Origin: Porites lobata
Taxonomy: Eukaryota; Cnidaria; Anthozoa; Scleractinia; Poritidae
Direction: 5' to 3'
Assembly: GCA_942486035.1 (NCBI GenBank)
Contig: CALNXK010000296.1
Coordinates: 95,001 to 159,000 of the forward strand
Length of the DNA stretch: 64,000 bases
Numbering within the stretch: position 1 is the stretch's first letter; each line of letters starts with the position of its first letter. A model generated the notes under the pieces. That model saw nothing but the letters and a program-made list of their open reading frames with translations. It ran no database searches and was not told the DNA's origin. Shown piece by piece: positions 23,487-35,649 of this stretch. The position numbers and the translations under genes were made by a program.

Positions 23487-26400
23487 CTAGGAATCTTTGT
23501 CTTCTTCTGTTTCCAATGATATAAACTCCATATCTTCAACAGTAACGTCCTGTTCGACAACGTTTGAGTCTTGTGATTCTGCCGCCCCACGTGCGGCATC
23601 ATTTGCCGTGCTATCCTGTATCGTTAGGCTTTCAAACTCCTCCGAAGGTCCTGTCGAGTCGGGGATTGGGCGTGGTCTTCGCCTAAATGCGGCTGATCCG
23701 AGTGTGGATAATATAAGATCCTGTACAAACAGACTTCTGTCCGCACGTTCGCGCTCGAGGATTTCTTGTTCGGACTCTGAGAGCGAGGGTTCATTAGCCC
23801 TTAAACAAATAAGAGTAAAAATAGGAATTCGCCTACCGAGTTTATGAAAGGGGCGTGTATTTGGTTATTTTAATACAACACGAGGTTTTCCCCTAGTCTT
23901 TTTAACTTTATTATACGCCAAATTTCTCTATAGACACGAAAGTGCATCTGTAATAAAGTAATAAATAAATTTAGCACACTGAACAAAACTCTTCTGGGTC
24001 GAATTTTTGCTTTATTAGAACAAACCAAACGAATTTTAGGTAACCAAAAAATTTTTCGTGTGGCCTCACTTATTTTAATATTAATTGTGTAATTTCATAG
24101 CAAGTAGGCCAAGCACCTCTTGCCCCTCAAAATAACGACCTATGTATGAAAGTCAATCTCATAAGGTACGACAACTTAAATTAAAAAGGCCGCCGAGGAA
24201 AGCATCTACTTGCATCGACCAACAGACTTGTTATGGTGGTTTAATACGCCAAGGCTACGTTTGCCTTACGACGTAAAACCTAACTCGTTCATCTCATGAA
24301 GTCAGTTGATGTTTAAAGTGTTCTGGTTTTATATGTACCAACCTTGCAAGGAGAAAAGACGAGGAGGCCGAGCTGCTGCTTTCTTGAGCACTAGCTGTTG
24401 ATGTGGTTGGTACACTACCGCTAGCTGCTGCCGCTGCTGCTGCTGCAGCTGCCATCGGCCGCCGTGCTGGAAGTCTTTCCAGTCGTTCCCTTGTCTGTTG
24501 CACTTGCTGTCTTTCCAGTTGCAACTGCTGTTGCAGCAATTGAAGCTGCGACTGCATGGGGGGCTGGGATTGCTGTGCTGCTCGACGCACACCCGACAGT
24601 TGGGACAGAAGCTCCGCTATAGGGTCCATGCTCTCACGGCCAGACGCGGAGGAGGAGGATGAAGAAGACCCAAGACCACTACCTCCAGATCCTCCGAAAT
24701 GCATATTCGCTGCACGTGGACGCGGAGGTCTGGGCCGACTTCCTCCAACTGCCGGATGAAATAAACGTCTCACATGCCGCGCCGCTCCTGGTTCATCGTA
24801 GTAAGTCAGTTAAAGAACAATGCAATATACACAGATCAAACGATTTGGGAAAGCACCTTGCAAGTATGAGTTCCCTTGGTACAGCCTATTTCTACTGCGC
24901 AGGACTGTGCTAAGAAAGAAAAAAATATGACCTAATTGCGCTAACCACTTCTGCACAACATGCACTCTGGTAAATTCCCCCGAACCAGGTATCGTAAATT
25001 ATCCCTGAAAAAACCCAAAGGACCATGTCAAGAATTCAGGGTTCTTACCATTTACATGGGAAAACCTAAAAAAATGGTTGGAAAGTCAAATAGTTCGCGC
25101 CCTTTCGTTTGGGAAGTTTACAAAATATGAGGTACAATATTGTTTGAGGCAACTCATTTTCTATACCCTTATTAGACTTTCCAGTTGATTTGTATATACT
25201 TTGATGTGGGTCCTTCTCCCACAGGGTTAAAATTAGATGTTACATGTTTATGGATGGGATTTTCTATTACCACGCTTCACTTGAAGATCCATGATTTTTT
25301 AAAAAACAGAAGCATATAATCCCATGCTTCTGTAAAAAAATAATGCTTGTGTACATGTAAATACGTGGCGGTGATGATCATTGAAACATACTTGCTTACG
25401 TCTGTTTTAAATGCTCTAATACAGCGATAAAAAACGACTGCGTACACCACGTTATTAACAATGTAAAGGATATTAATATATCTCTACTGGGTGCCCTGTG
25501 CTCTAACGTCAAATGAGCAGCAAAGTCATCTGTCACATGATTTGGGTCTCCACCTGGTAGGGCTGCGCACACTGGACAAACCTACATATGAACACAAGGC
25601 AACAACTGAGCGTCCAGTTTTTTGAACACATGAATGGATTTGTAATCCAGCAGAGCGTGTTTATGAAATTAACTATTCTTATCATTAATTAACTTATTTG
25701 CTTTTTCTGGGTCCCAAAACCTTGGTTTAACCTCCATTCAGGGTACACCTTACATGAAGCAATCAAAAAGTGACTGACCACAAATATTGATAAGTTCTTA
25801 AGTGTTCGCTAGTCACAATGGCGAGAGCTTTCAAAACATGAATTAACACACTTAAATAGATGTACAGTACTCCACTTGTGGGAATTCAACACACAACATT
25901 GCAGAGATAAGTTAATCATGATTTTCTATACAGTCATTTTTTCGCTGCTTAAATAATGATTGCAGCAGAATCCGTGGCCTGCAAGAGCAGTTGTCTTTTT
26001 TAGCTCTAATAAAAATATTTTATTTGTTCATTAATAATTAACAAACCTCAGCCCAACCTCCATTCAGGGGACACCTCTATTCAGGGGACACCTCCATTTG
26101 GGGGACACCTCTATTCAGGGGACACCTCCATTCATGGGACAACTCTATTCAGGGGACACTTCCATTCAGGAGACACCTCTATTCAGGGGACACCTCCACT
26201 CGGGGTAAACTCTATTCAGGGGACATCTCTATTCAGGGGACACTTGCCTCGGTCTCGAGGGTGTCCCCTGAATAGAGGTTCCACTCTAGTTAAATCACAC
26301 TCCTGTTTAAAGAGTACAGAAATACAATGTATCCCGCTGCAGAGTAGTCAACCTCTACACTGTAACCCTGAACTCACTGCATTTGTTTGATGGGTTACAG

Positions 26401-29400
26401 TTAGCCTCAGTCTCTAGCTACAGTGTATGGTTGCCTTGATGCCCTAGTAACACCCTTGTAACACCCTTCTTGGTGAAGTGGGGAAATTTGCAGAAGTATC
26501 CAAAGGGTCAGCCAATGGTCAGGTGTCCCTGTAATTATGTCTGAGCTCACAGGTAAAATAATGAAAAGATGATATCTACAAAAATTCTTTCATTCTTGGA
26601 TTCTGTAATTTAAAACCCAGATGATGTTATTTGTTTGTATGGTAAGGCTCCCCAAATCCTGGGGTACAAGTAATAGGATCACAACTTAAAGTACTAAAAA
26701 TGAGTTTGTTTCGGAATTAAAATTTTAAACACTTTGTTACATGCAAGCACCCCCTCTCTAACAAGGCAATTAAAGTTAAGATTATCAAAACTTCACTGTT
26801 GTGACACTTCATGTGTATGCGAAACAGTGTATGGTACAATTAAAATGTTTGTATTATTGCATGGCCGCTTCATACAGACCTGAGACTCTTTTCACAAGGA
26901 CATAAACCACCTACATAATTGTAGATCTTAGCGCATAGAAGTAGCATGGCAGTATTGATCGCGGGTGCAAACAAGCCAGGGTGGGCAAGGGCAGTGAAAC
27001 TGCAAGTTTGAGCATGACTCAACTTTCAATGATTTGTTTATTTAAAACAGGGTTTTACTGGCGGTAAACTTGGGTGATTGGGTATCTTTCTATTAATCTC
27101 AGCTTTGTGATCAGATTAACAAGCTATGGTGGTTTTATGAATTATTCTTTCCTCTTTGGATAAATAAGCTTAACAAAATGATTCTTGATGTATTCATAAA
27201 TAGATTTTGATACTCTTCCTTACTCTGCAAGGGGCTTTCTGTTATTTGCAATGCACGTGTATTGTCATTCTACAAAGTTTAGTGAAAAATGATACAGACA
27301 GATTGACACAGAAGCAACCCATGCAAGCAAGGGGGAACAAGTTGCAAAGCAGTCATTGAAATGGTTAATTTATTTTACTATGGTTGTGTTACTTGACCAG
27401 TTTTAATGTGGTCACTACTTACAAGGTTAAGCTTATATTTCCCCTATTAACGATCAAAATATGACTTTTAAAGGAGTTTGAAATAGACAGAATTGACAAA
27501 CAGCATTTCAAGACAAAAAAAACACACCGGATCTAAATCTTTTGAATTTGGAGTTCTTCAGCTCATTAGAGAGAAGCAAAATGCACCTCACAGAATATGG
27601 ATTTTTCAAGTCTTAGAAAAATGTCGTGGTACAATACATGTTAAATTTAAATGCTGATTTGCTTTATAATAATAATAATGGTAACTCATCATTTCTTAGA
27701 ATTTGAGTGAACTCCAGCCTTGCCTGGAAAACTGATTCTTGGGTTCCAGAAATGCTGGAAGCAGCATTTCTAAGTGTTTTATTTTAAAAATTTCCTGGGG
27801 GAGCATGCCCCCAGACCCCCCTTGGTAGCTCCAGTCTTCAGCACTCGAAAGGTGCCTTTAAGCACACACACAAAAAATGCATCCAGTGCTTTCAGAAATA
27901 TGTCAGTCCACTACTTTAAAAAACTGTTGAAAACCCTGACAATATATCATGTTTGTGTGATTTCTGTGCCTGTCATTGTGACTGTTGTTTAACAATGAAT
28001 ATTTATTTCAGTTTTTTTTGTGCTTTAAAGAGAAGAACTAGGTTTCAATTTCAGTAAACGGTAAAAAAGAGTCTTGGAGTCTGTCTTCAGATTAACAGTA
28101 CTGTCTAGTTACATGGCCCGAGCATTTTCAATTATTTTAGGACTTGGTTGTTTTTTGAACTGGGACTCAATGGTTCTGCACTGGGACTCATGATTTTTCA
28201 CAATATGAGTCCCAGTACTCACCATAATTATATGTGACAAAATCACTGTACAAGCACTATGACTGAGAGGTGGAAGTGTTAACAGTGACACCTCGCAGGA
28301 GATGAACCAGTTGGTTATTTCAGAGTGCAGCTTAGGTGTCGAGCCTGGGACTTCAAGGGACAAAATCAGTTACAGACCAGAACAGAGGGTGACTTGGACC
28401 CAGTATAATCATGTACCTCTATATTACTTTCCAGCACCCTGTACTTTCTTTCCAAACTGCATAAAATTGTACATTCCTTAAAAATACAGAGATAAATTTT
28501 ACTCTTGAACTTCATAAAATACTCACAACTTCAATGGAGGCATCACTGTGTTCCGATGTTACATGTTCCTGCAATGCTGATTCTGTAAACCCCATTTTTC
28601 CACAATAGGGGCAAGTAAAAGCTTGAGGCTGGTCTGCTGTAAATGCTTCACCTCCGTAATAAAGTTCTGTTGAACAAACCACAATTGTTATTTTTGACAA
28701 CTGTTATTTTCTAACAACTGCACAATTACTTAAGTGGTATCACAACTTACAAAAGAAGGCAGTGGATCATTATTGTCACAAGGTGGGCCAATTTTGGGCA
28801 AAAAAAAGAAAAATGATTACGTGGAGAAAGCAAAAAAACAAACAGAACAATAAGTACATGCATCTGTAGATCTACATGTAGATATAAAAATAATAATCTT
28901 TTGCATGCAAATCTTCCTTAATTCCAAGTACATGTAGCTCTTTGCAGCTCATATCCATAACATATGCGAAAGATATCCATGTTGTCAAACCTAAAATTAA
29001 TGATAGACTGGTTGTATTAATGGTATGGTCACCCAAATCAAAGTAGACCAAGAACTATCAGGCTGACACTGGACTAGACAATACCCAAGAAATAAGAGAT
29101 GCCACATGGATCAGGTCATGTGGAAAGATTTTAGAGGTTAAAATCTGTTCGTGTGTTAGTCACGGTAAAACTTTACCACTGATTCTTGAAATCGCTCAAG
29201 AATTTCGGCAATGATACTTACAGTTTTTAGGCCATCGCGCGCTAAGAGAATCGTGTAGTGCGCTACAGGAATCGCATAGCACGTGACGAGAATCACGTAG
29301 CATGCGACGTGTCACGTGGCACGCGTTGTGATTCGCGTCTCGTGAGAGGGTGGTAACTCACTTTTGAGCGGTACTGTACATGTAGTGTCATCTAAGTAGA

Positions 29401-32400
29401 AGACTTAGTATATATCATTGATGAAAGTATATGTAAGCCTTTTATTTTGTGGGCACCTCAATTTAACAATTAGCAACTCTTGTTCAAAGACTGCATAGTC
29501 CATAATCATATCTTCCTGTCATAATTACTACCTGGTAATTAACCTAGTTAAATAAGTGTGTGCTTCAACTAGTAAACTGTTACTATTTTCTTGTATTTTA
29601 TATTCATTTAATTAATCATTTATTCACGTGCTTTATAGACACATTGTCTTATAACTGATTCTAGGCCTGTTATAAATTGAAAAAAAAGTAAACAGGGTAG
29701 GCAACTTGGCTCGTCTGAACGTCCGAGATGGGTAACTTTTCCATTTGGACAAGGAAAAAGATGATTCAAGTTGTCCGCTTGGGCAAGTAAGTTGTAGAGC
29801 TCTGACGTTGCCTGACTTTGGATAAAAAATATTATTATTTGGTCCTGTATTTTATAACTAAGTGCCTTGAATATAAACTTTCTTTTGTTTAAGTTGTGTG
29901 TGATTGATTTCTTTGTGTGGAGCGTCGCCATTGATTTCCATGCAGTCCCCGCTGTACAGCATAATTGCATGCACATCAATCACACATGCTTGTCAGCAAT
30001 GATCAGCGACCTGAATCGCTTGTTTGCTAGAGCAGTTAGTGGAGTGTATCGGCATTGTCTCAATCAAAACTGTTTAAATGTGGCTAAATGTAATTTAGGC
30101 AAAGTTAACCTCGAAGCAATGCTGGTCAGCAGTTTCCCCAGCTATAGTTGGGGTGGCCCGATGCCTCTAGCAGGGAACAAGAAACAAACAAAATGCGCTA
30201 CTCCACAGATGTACATTTATCAAAAGAATAAACTTTTATTCAATTTGTTGGGTTAAATGTTTTTAGTATATGCTAAAACAGTGGATAGTGTTTTTCGCGC
30301 GCTCTGATTGGCTGCTCAATCTCGGAATATCCTGCACTATTCACTGATTCGCCTCCAGCCGAGTGGCGCCAAACTCTTGTAAGTTACATGTACGACAAAA
30401 ATGGCTCAGTCTCGGTTTGCCACGGTAACTAGCGACGAAATTTCGAAAATAAATGAAGAGGCCATACCAGACAACACTAAAAAAGCGACTAAATTCGGTC
30501 TAGCAGTTTTCACAGGTAAAGCTTTGTCTGTTTAACCTGAATTTTATCGATGAAACCAGTGAAAAAGTTTTTGTTTACAAATGCAAATTATGTCTTTCGT
30601 TACTTAATGTTAGCTGACATGTTTATAAATAAGCTTACTTTTTTTACAGAATGGTTTCAGATGCAAGAAGAGTTCAAAACTCTCTTTGAGGAGATGTCAC
30701 CAATTCAGCTTAACAAATGCCTCCAAAAATTTTACTTGTCCGCACGAAAACGTGACGGCAGTTACTACAACAAAAAGTCGCTTATCGCAATCCGAGCCGC
30801 GTTAGATCGTCACTTAAAAGGTCCTCCGTTTTCAAAGCCATTTTCCATTGTTGGCAACAGTCATTTTAATGAAGCCAATAAATTCCTCAGCAATTTTCTG
30901 AAAACTCTGAGCAAAAGTGGCCAAATAGCTCCGACAGTGCACAAACAAGCCCTAACAAAGGAAATTGTTGAGAAACTTTACGAAGAAGGCGAGCTTGTTG
31001 ACATCGATTCTCTCCAACCACACAAAGTACAGCAGACGGCCTGGCTCTTCATCAGTTTATTCCTCGGAAAGAGAGGTCGAGAAAACCAGCACCTGCTTAA
31101 GAAACACATGCTTATCTCAAGGGAAGCGCCAAATGGTGAAAAATATCTGGAAATAAACAAAGAGCGCGGTTGGCGACTTAAAACCATCAAGGTGGCCTAG
31201 ATGATAAAGAAGATGAGTCAAACGGAAAAATATTTGAAAGACCAGGCTCAAAACGCTGCCCAGTGAAACTCATTGAGAAATACCTGTCACATCTGAGTCC
31301 CAAATGCAGCAGTTTATTCCAGAAATCAAGAAGCTCGTGCAAAGCGTTTAACCCAGCAACGGATCTTGTGTGGTACTGCTCGAGTCCACTTGGCCACAAC
31401 ACACTTGAAAATATGCTACGAAGAATGACATCAAAAGCTGGAATAAAGCCACATCTAACAAACCACTCGATCAGAGCGACCACCGTGATGGTTTTGTCAG
31501 CTGTAAACATCGAGAGTCGGTACATCAGGGCAATAACTGGCCACCAAAGTGAAGAAAGCATCAAGAGCTATTGTGATACGCCGACATTCGAGCAGTTTAA
31601 AAGAATGTCAAACGAGCTAAGTGAATTCTTCGATCCAGCTGGTGGCGATGACAAGGCTGTTACAGTCCCTCAGAAAACCGTTGCGTCGTCATCGAGCCAG
31701 CCGCAATCAGTAGCTACGAGCACTGCAAATTATTCCTTCCAGTCCATTCAAGATGGATCACAGAATCTTGTCCATGGCTTCATTCCCGGAGCCACGTTCC
31801 ATAACTGTAATCTCAACTTTAAGGTGAGCTTTGGAGGAAGCAGCAGCAAATAAAACTTGTAACAGACAACGAAAAGAACAATCTACAAAGATGGCGTAAA
31901 GCCAGGACTTTTCCTTTCGCATAGCTTGATCTTTCATTTACGGTTGTAAAGTCTTAAACACAAAATTATGAACATTTCATCATCAGATGTGTCATGTGAC
32001 TACTTTGAGCTGCGCGCATGTTTGTTTAATTTGCGCGCCAAAGTTGTAAATAAACGAATTAAGGCTTATTATCTCACTGTTTTAGCATATACTAAAACAA
32101 TTATTCACCTCAGTGTCGGTGGCCAATACTAGCCACCTCCACTTCGGTGAATAATTGTTATTTATTGACTATTTAGCTTTTCACTAAACCAGGACATGGC
32201 TGAAATAAAAGAGAATGTTTTAAACCCTGAATTGCTTTTGACAGTTTTGTGGGACAAGTAGTTTTGTAGTCTGGACAAGAAAAATACACATTACAAAGGG
32301 ACAAGTTAATTGAAAAGAAAGTTTCCTACCCTGGTGAAATATATAAATATTTTATATATTTGTGGGTCGTGGCAATAATGAAAGGTTTAATATCTAATTT

Positions 32401-35400
32401 AGGATATTGATTTTAGCTAATTGTAAACACAACTCGATAAATAATAAAGTTGTCGTTTTTGTTGTTGGTGTAAGCTGTTAATTTACTGCAGTCCATGCTA
32501 GTGAGGATAATTCAGGTTTTAGTGAGTTATCAAATGTCTTCTAATAAGTGGCGGAGCAGCCAACCTCTCAGAAACCTCTATTTTCATTGGCCTTTGAGAT
32601 GAAACCTGCTATCAGGGAGCTTAAGATACCACGACGCCGATGGCCACGAAAACGTTGTTTAAAAAGAGAATTTGCGTTCTTTCAATCGCTGTCATAATTA
32701 CTCCAACTAAGATTCCTCGTCAAATGCAAGCGAACTCTTTTTGAGACGAATTCCTTAGAACTATATTCAAGTTCAGAAAGAGAAACAAAATTTTGCCATT
32801 GATTGTTTACCTCCTCCATAAAACGTGAAATTAGGCATTTTCAAGTCATGATCGAGCAGTGACTGCAAAGAAATGGATGAAAAAGTATGATGCATGTGCA
32901 GAGTTGTTGTTTTGCCTATTCAACTAATTGCTTTTTTGACATTCTCATTGCCGTCACTGTCATGGCATCTTAAGGTCCATGTTAGAGTCACTTTTCCATT
33001 GTTTAAGCTAATTAAACAACTCATTCTGAGTAGAGCTTGCTGATGCAACACTTACCAAAATCAGTTCTGGTTAGAATACACTGCATAGGATGATCTGCTG
33101 TGTGTCTTGTCGTTGTGGCCCCATTTTCATAGCATGTCGAACAGAGATCATAGTCATAGCATATCAAACATTTAAATCGTTTACCACGGAAATTTCCTAT
33201 ACTACATGAGTCACAGCTAACACCTGTATATTGAATGAAAACAAAAAGAAAACGCTCAATACAAATGACAATTAGTGCTGTGCAAAGTCCCTTTTCATTT
33301 AATGAATAACAGTAAAACACTACCAGGGTTCTCATGTGCCGGCAACTGGCTAAAAAGCCAGCTACTTAGAGTTTTGAGTTGTTTTCTTCTGGAAGAGAAA
33401 GGGCAAAGTGAGGGAATGAAAGCCTGAAATTACCTACAGCACTCTATTATCACGCTGCCATCTTTAAAACGTAATGAGAACCTTCACAAATACATTGTAC
33501 AGTGTATGCCCAATGAATACATATCACAACATAGAGGCACAGGGTGTAATGATCTTGTGCATTTATTAGCTTCGCACAACACAAGTTGGTCTGTGGAAAA
33601 GCCAGCGGTAATGTATGTTCATATCCTTATTTCAAACCCTCAGGGTATTTTAACTCAAAACATGAACAGTATGTGTACTTACATTGTCCCACACTAAGGA
33701 ATGCAACGTTTTTTTGATTGGGCAAGGTTGGTGCATTTTGTAATCCTTTACATACAGACAAACACATGAAGCAAAGGCTTGTGTGGTTTTCATTTAAAAT
33801 TGTGTGACTTTAAGTGCTGTGTAGGAAGGAATATGCTCATTTTTATAGCGCTGTTATTGAAATGCAATGTTTTGAAATTTTATCCCCCTACTGAAGACAG
33901 TGCAAATAATGATCCTCATTCATCTCATAAAAATTTATAATACCTTTAGTTTAAATTAACAGGCTTTCTGATGGTGTCAAAAAACTATTGACTATTCAGG
34001 CAGACTTTTTTTAAGAGGTGACACTTTATGGAAAAAGGTGTATTATGGGGAACTATGCAATTTCTTTAGAGGATATTCAGCAAAGAGCAAAAACATTTCA
34101 GTTCTGTTAAAAGCAAAATGTAATGACATAATCTGCCGAAAAAAAAATGGACAATTTAGATTTCAGACAAAAAAAACTAATTGTCTAAAAATAAAATCAT
34201 CAGAAATTTTTTAAGCATCCAAACAGTTTTCAGTACAGTATAAGCTTTCTTTAATAATTTTATTCCTCAGAGATGCTATCATATGTTCAATGACCCAAAC
34301 TTTAGCAAGCAAATGAGTTAGGCTTTAATAAGGCACTGTTTTTAATCACTGGAAAGAGAAATATATATCATTGTTCTGTTTATAAAAGATGTGTTTTTTC
34401 AATCCATGCTTAATAGTGCAATAAAACCATCTTTTGCACAATCTTTCCTTTAGTCTAATATTCATGTTTTGTGGCTATAAATTTACCTGAGATAAGTTTT
34501 AGCAAGGTGACAAAACGTTTTGTCTGATATTTGTCAAAAAAAGAGAGAACAAAAATAATTCCCGAAAATTTAATGTCCAGATCAAGCAATTGTTTTAATG
34601 AATGAGAATTCTTATGAATTCTGCGATTAACAGTTGTGTGAAATTGCACCATCAGAAAATATCATAAGTATGACTACTGGAAATAAGTGGTGGCTTAATC
34701 TACACGGGTACTAGCAGACAAACCAATACCAACGTGGACGACAGCTTTCACTTTTCAGAGCAAATTGTTTCAGGTCACCAGCTATTTCTCACTTCCAGCA
34801 ACTACACTATTTTTCAGTGTACTTTATCAAGACTCATCGAAAGAATGTTTGACACTCTTCAACAACAAACTTTTCACTTTTCACCAAATTCTGTAAAGAT
34901 GCGTAATTTGCACCTTCCTGTCCTTGCTACGCTGAACATAACCCTAACCTGAGTAACTAAACCTCTCCCTTATTTCAAAGAAAGCCATGCTCGAATGCAA
35001 TGTCTATGCAACAAAGGTAGTAAGCCCCAGGGCATCATAAACAAACTGCAGCACAAATCAGTGAATCAAAGTTGTACAGTGTATTTTAATTAATTTAATA
35101 AATGGGATGATTTGCATGCAGTTTGTTGTCCCAATTACAGTTAAAGAGATCCCAAAATTAGTCAGTAGTCAGAACTTTAAGTCACTGCTTGTAATCCAAT
35201 TATATAAGAATTGTGTGGCTATGGTTCACGTAAATGTATGTTGGTTCTAACTCACTCCTAAAAGTACAACGACTAGTTATAGGACTGGATCAACGTAAAC
35301 TTTAAAATCGACATCGATAATCAGTTGTTTAAATTTCTACTGGAGGACAACACATCTTCCATACGTTAAACAGGAAGATGTAAGACAAATATTATTATGG

Positions 35401-35649
35401 GAACTTTCCCTACAATCAATGCATTCACTTTCAAGTTGAGCCTACATCTTAACAAACGTAAAGAAACGGAACTGAAAACAACACCAGCCAAAACATGAGA
35501 ATTGCCAGCGTTGGACGAAAGTAAATACAGTTGAGTAAGTTTAAGCCTTGAAATAAGCACAAGATATTATGGACTGAGTTAACCTCGAAAGGGAAATCTC
35601 TATTTTTTAAAGAAAGTAAGCTTAACTTCTTACCCTCATGCCGAGACAT
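23487..35649 (-). CDS. KCMF1: E3 ubiquitin-protein ligase KCMF1, 399 aa, six coding exons
   Basis: Exons in coding order: 35649-35634, 33223-33056, 28666-28527, 25581-25474, 24797-24343, 23799-23487; stop TAG at 23487-23489. The tiny first exon encodes MSRHE. A ZZ zinc finger follows, with ligands C9, C12, C24, C27, C33, C36, H46, H50. Next come two C2H2-type fingers (C80/C83/H96/H101 and C110/C113/H131/H136), the conserved DPIAELLSQLSGVRR at about 202-216, a Gln/Arg-rich probable coiled coil, a poly-Ala run, and the terminal ERADRSLFVQDLILSTL motif. The length compares with about 381 residues in human KCMF1. KCMF1 works with UBR4 in N-degron and lysosomal or proteasomal turnover (family knowledge). 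Exons 4 and 5 are joined across a probable U12-type AT-AC intron; all others are GT-AG. Intron 2 holds a Crypton-like element on the opposite strand. Confidence 0.93.
24798..25473 (-). other. KCMF1: Probable U12-type (minor spliceosome) AT-AC intron of KCMF1
   Basis: On the coding strand the intron begins ATATCCTTTA (from 25473), an exact match to the U12 donor ATATCCTT. It ends TTCTTTAACTGACTTACTAC (to 24798), with a U12-like branch site whose A is about 12 bases before the terminal AC. Splicing here is phase 0 and gives RAPSRDIL|DEPGAARHVRR, which aligns without a gap through the conserved D-E...R-H-V-R-R stretch of KCMF1. No AG acceptor lies immediately before GATGAACCAG. A GT-AG alternative (donor in CCCA|GTAGAG, acceptor in AACCAG|GAGC) keeps frame but deletes the conserved D-E segment. 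Confidence 0.78.
26055..26288 (+). repeat. Tandem GGGGACACCTCYATTCA repeat with inverted end
   Basis: About ten degenerate units of roughly 18-20 bases (GGGGACACCTCTATTCA, alternating CTCTATT and CTCCATT). After GGTCTCGAGG it ends with one unit in inverted orientation (GTGTCCCCTGAATAGAGGTT). It lies in KCMF1 intron 3. The terminal inversion suggests a MITE with an amplified end rather than a plain satellite. Confidence 0.85.
29231..29350 (+). repeat. GC-rich imperfect repeat, GAATCACGTAGCAYGCGAC type
   Basis: A CpG-rich island of about 120 bases in otherwise AT-rich intron DNA. It is built from degenerate units around (G/A)GAATC(G/A)(C/T)(G/A)TAG and CACGTG. No RNA structure or coding frame was recognised. 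Confidence 0.5.
30261..32097 (+). mobile_element. Crypton-like tyrosine-recombinase element with 23-bp perfect inverted ends
   Basis: The element lies inside KCMF1 intron 2 on the opposite strand. 30261-30283 (TTTTAGTATATGCTAAAACA plus GTG) and 32075-32097 are exact reverse complements over 23 bases. Each end contains the near-palindrome TTTTAG-TATATG-CTAAAA. Just inside the left end is a second inverted pair (CAGTGGATAGTG near 30279, CACTATTCACTG near 30332). The 1.84-kb interior encodes a DUF3504/ZMYM2-QRICH1-type tyrosine recombinase, the domain derived from Crypton transposons. A separate hairpin (32096-32159) abuts the right end and may belong to the element. Classical Cryptons lack terminal inverted repeats, so the end structure is unusual. 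Confidence 0.75.
30401..31853 (+). pseudogene. Crypton-type tyrosine recombinase (DUF3504), frame broken
   Basis: Exon 1 is 30401-30515 (MAQSRFATVTSDEISKINEE...). After an intron with a TTTTTTACAG acceptor, exon 2 starts at 30650 (EWFQMQEEFKTLFEEM...), with phase preserved. The N-terminal SAM-like DNA-binding region is followed by the recombinase domain. The four catalytic positions are visible: R in LGKRGREN, H-x-x-R in TNHSIRATT, H in ITGHQS, and Y in IKSYCDT. The frame is lost at about 31168-31181: the first block ends at TAG 31198-31200, while the second frame (GGLDDKEDESNGKIFERPG, then MKLIEKYLS) runs to TAA at 31851-31853. That second frame also carries a TAA at 31179-31181. A two-base shift plus a nonsense change would explain this. 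The copy is therefore probably inactive although its catalytic residues remain. Confidence 0.8.
32096..32159. repeat. Hairpin with AACAATTATTCACC arms
   Basis: A 64-base inverted repeat (AACAATTATTCACC ... GGTGAATAATTGTT) with further pairing of GGTGGC and GCCACC. It overlaps the last bases of the recombinase element and may be its true 3' terminus or recognition structure. Confidence 0.8.

Noticed and set aside
23497..23847. 116-codon open frame on the + strand
   Set aside because: It is antisense to the last KCMF1 exon, which has a clear protein match and correct splice phase.
24556..24913. Two + strand open frames (67 and 84 codons)
   Set aside because: Antisense shadows of KCMF1 exon 5 (Ser/Gly/Gln-rich region) running into the U12 intron.
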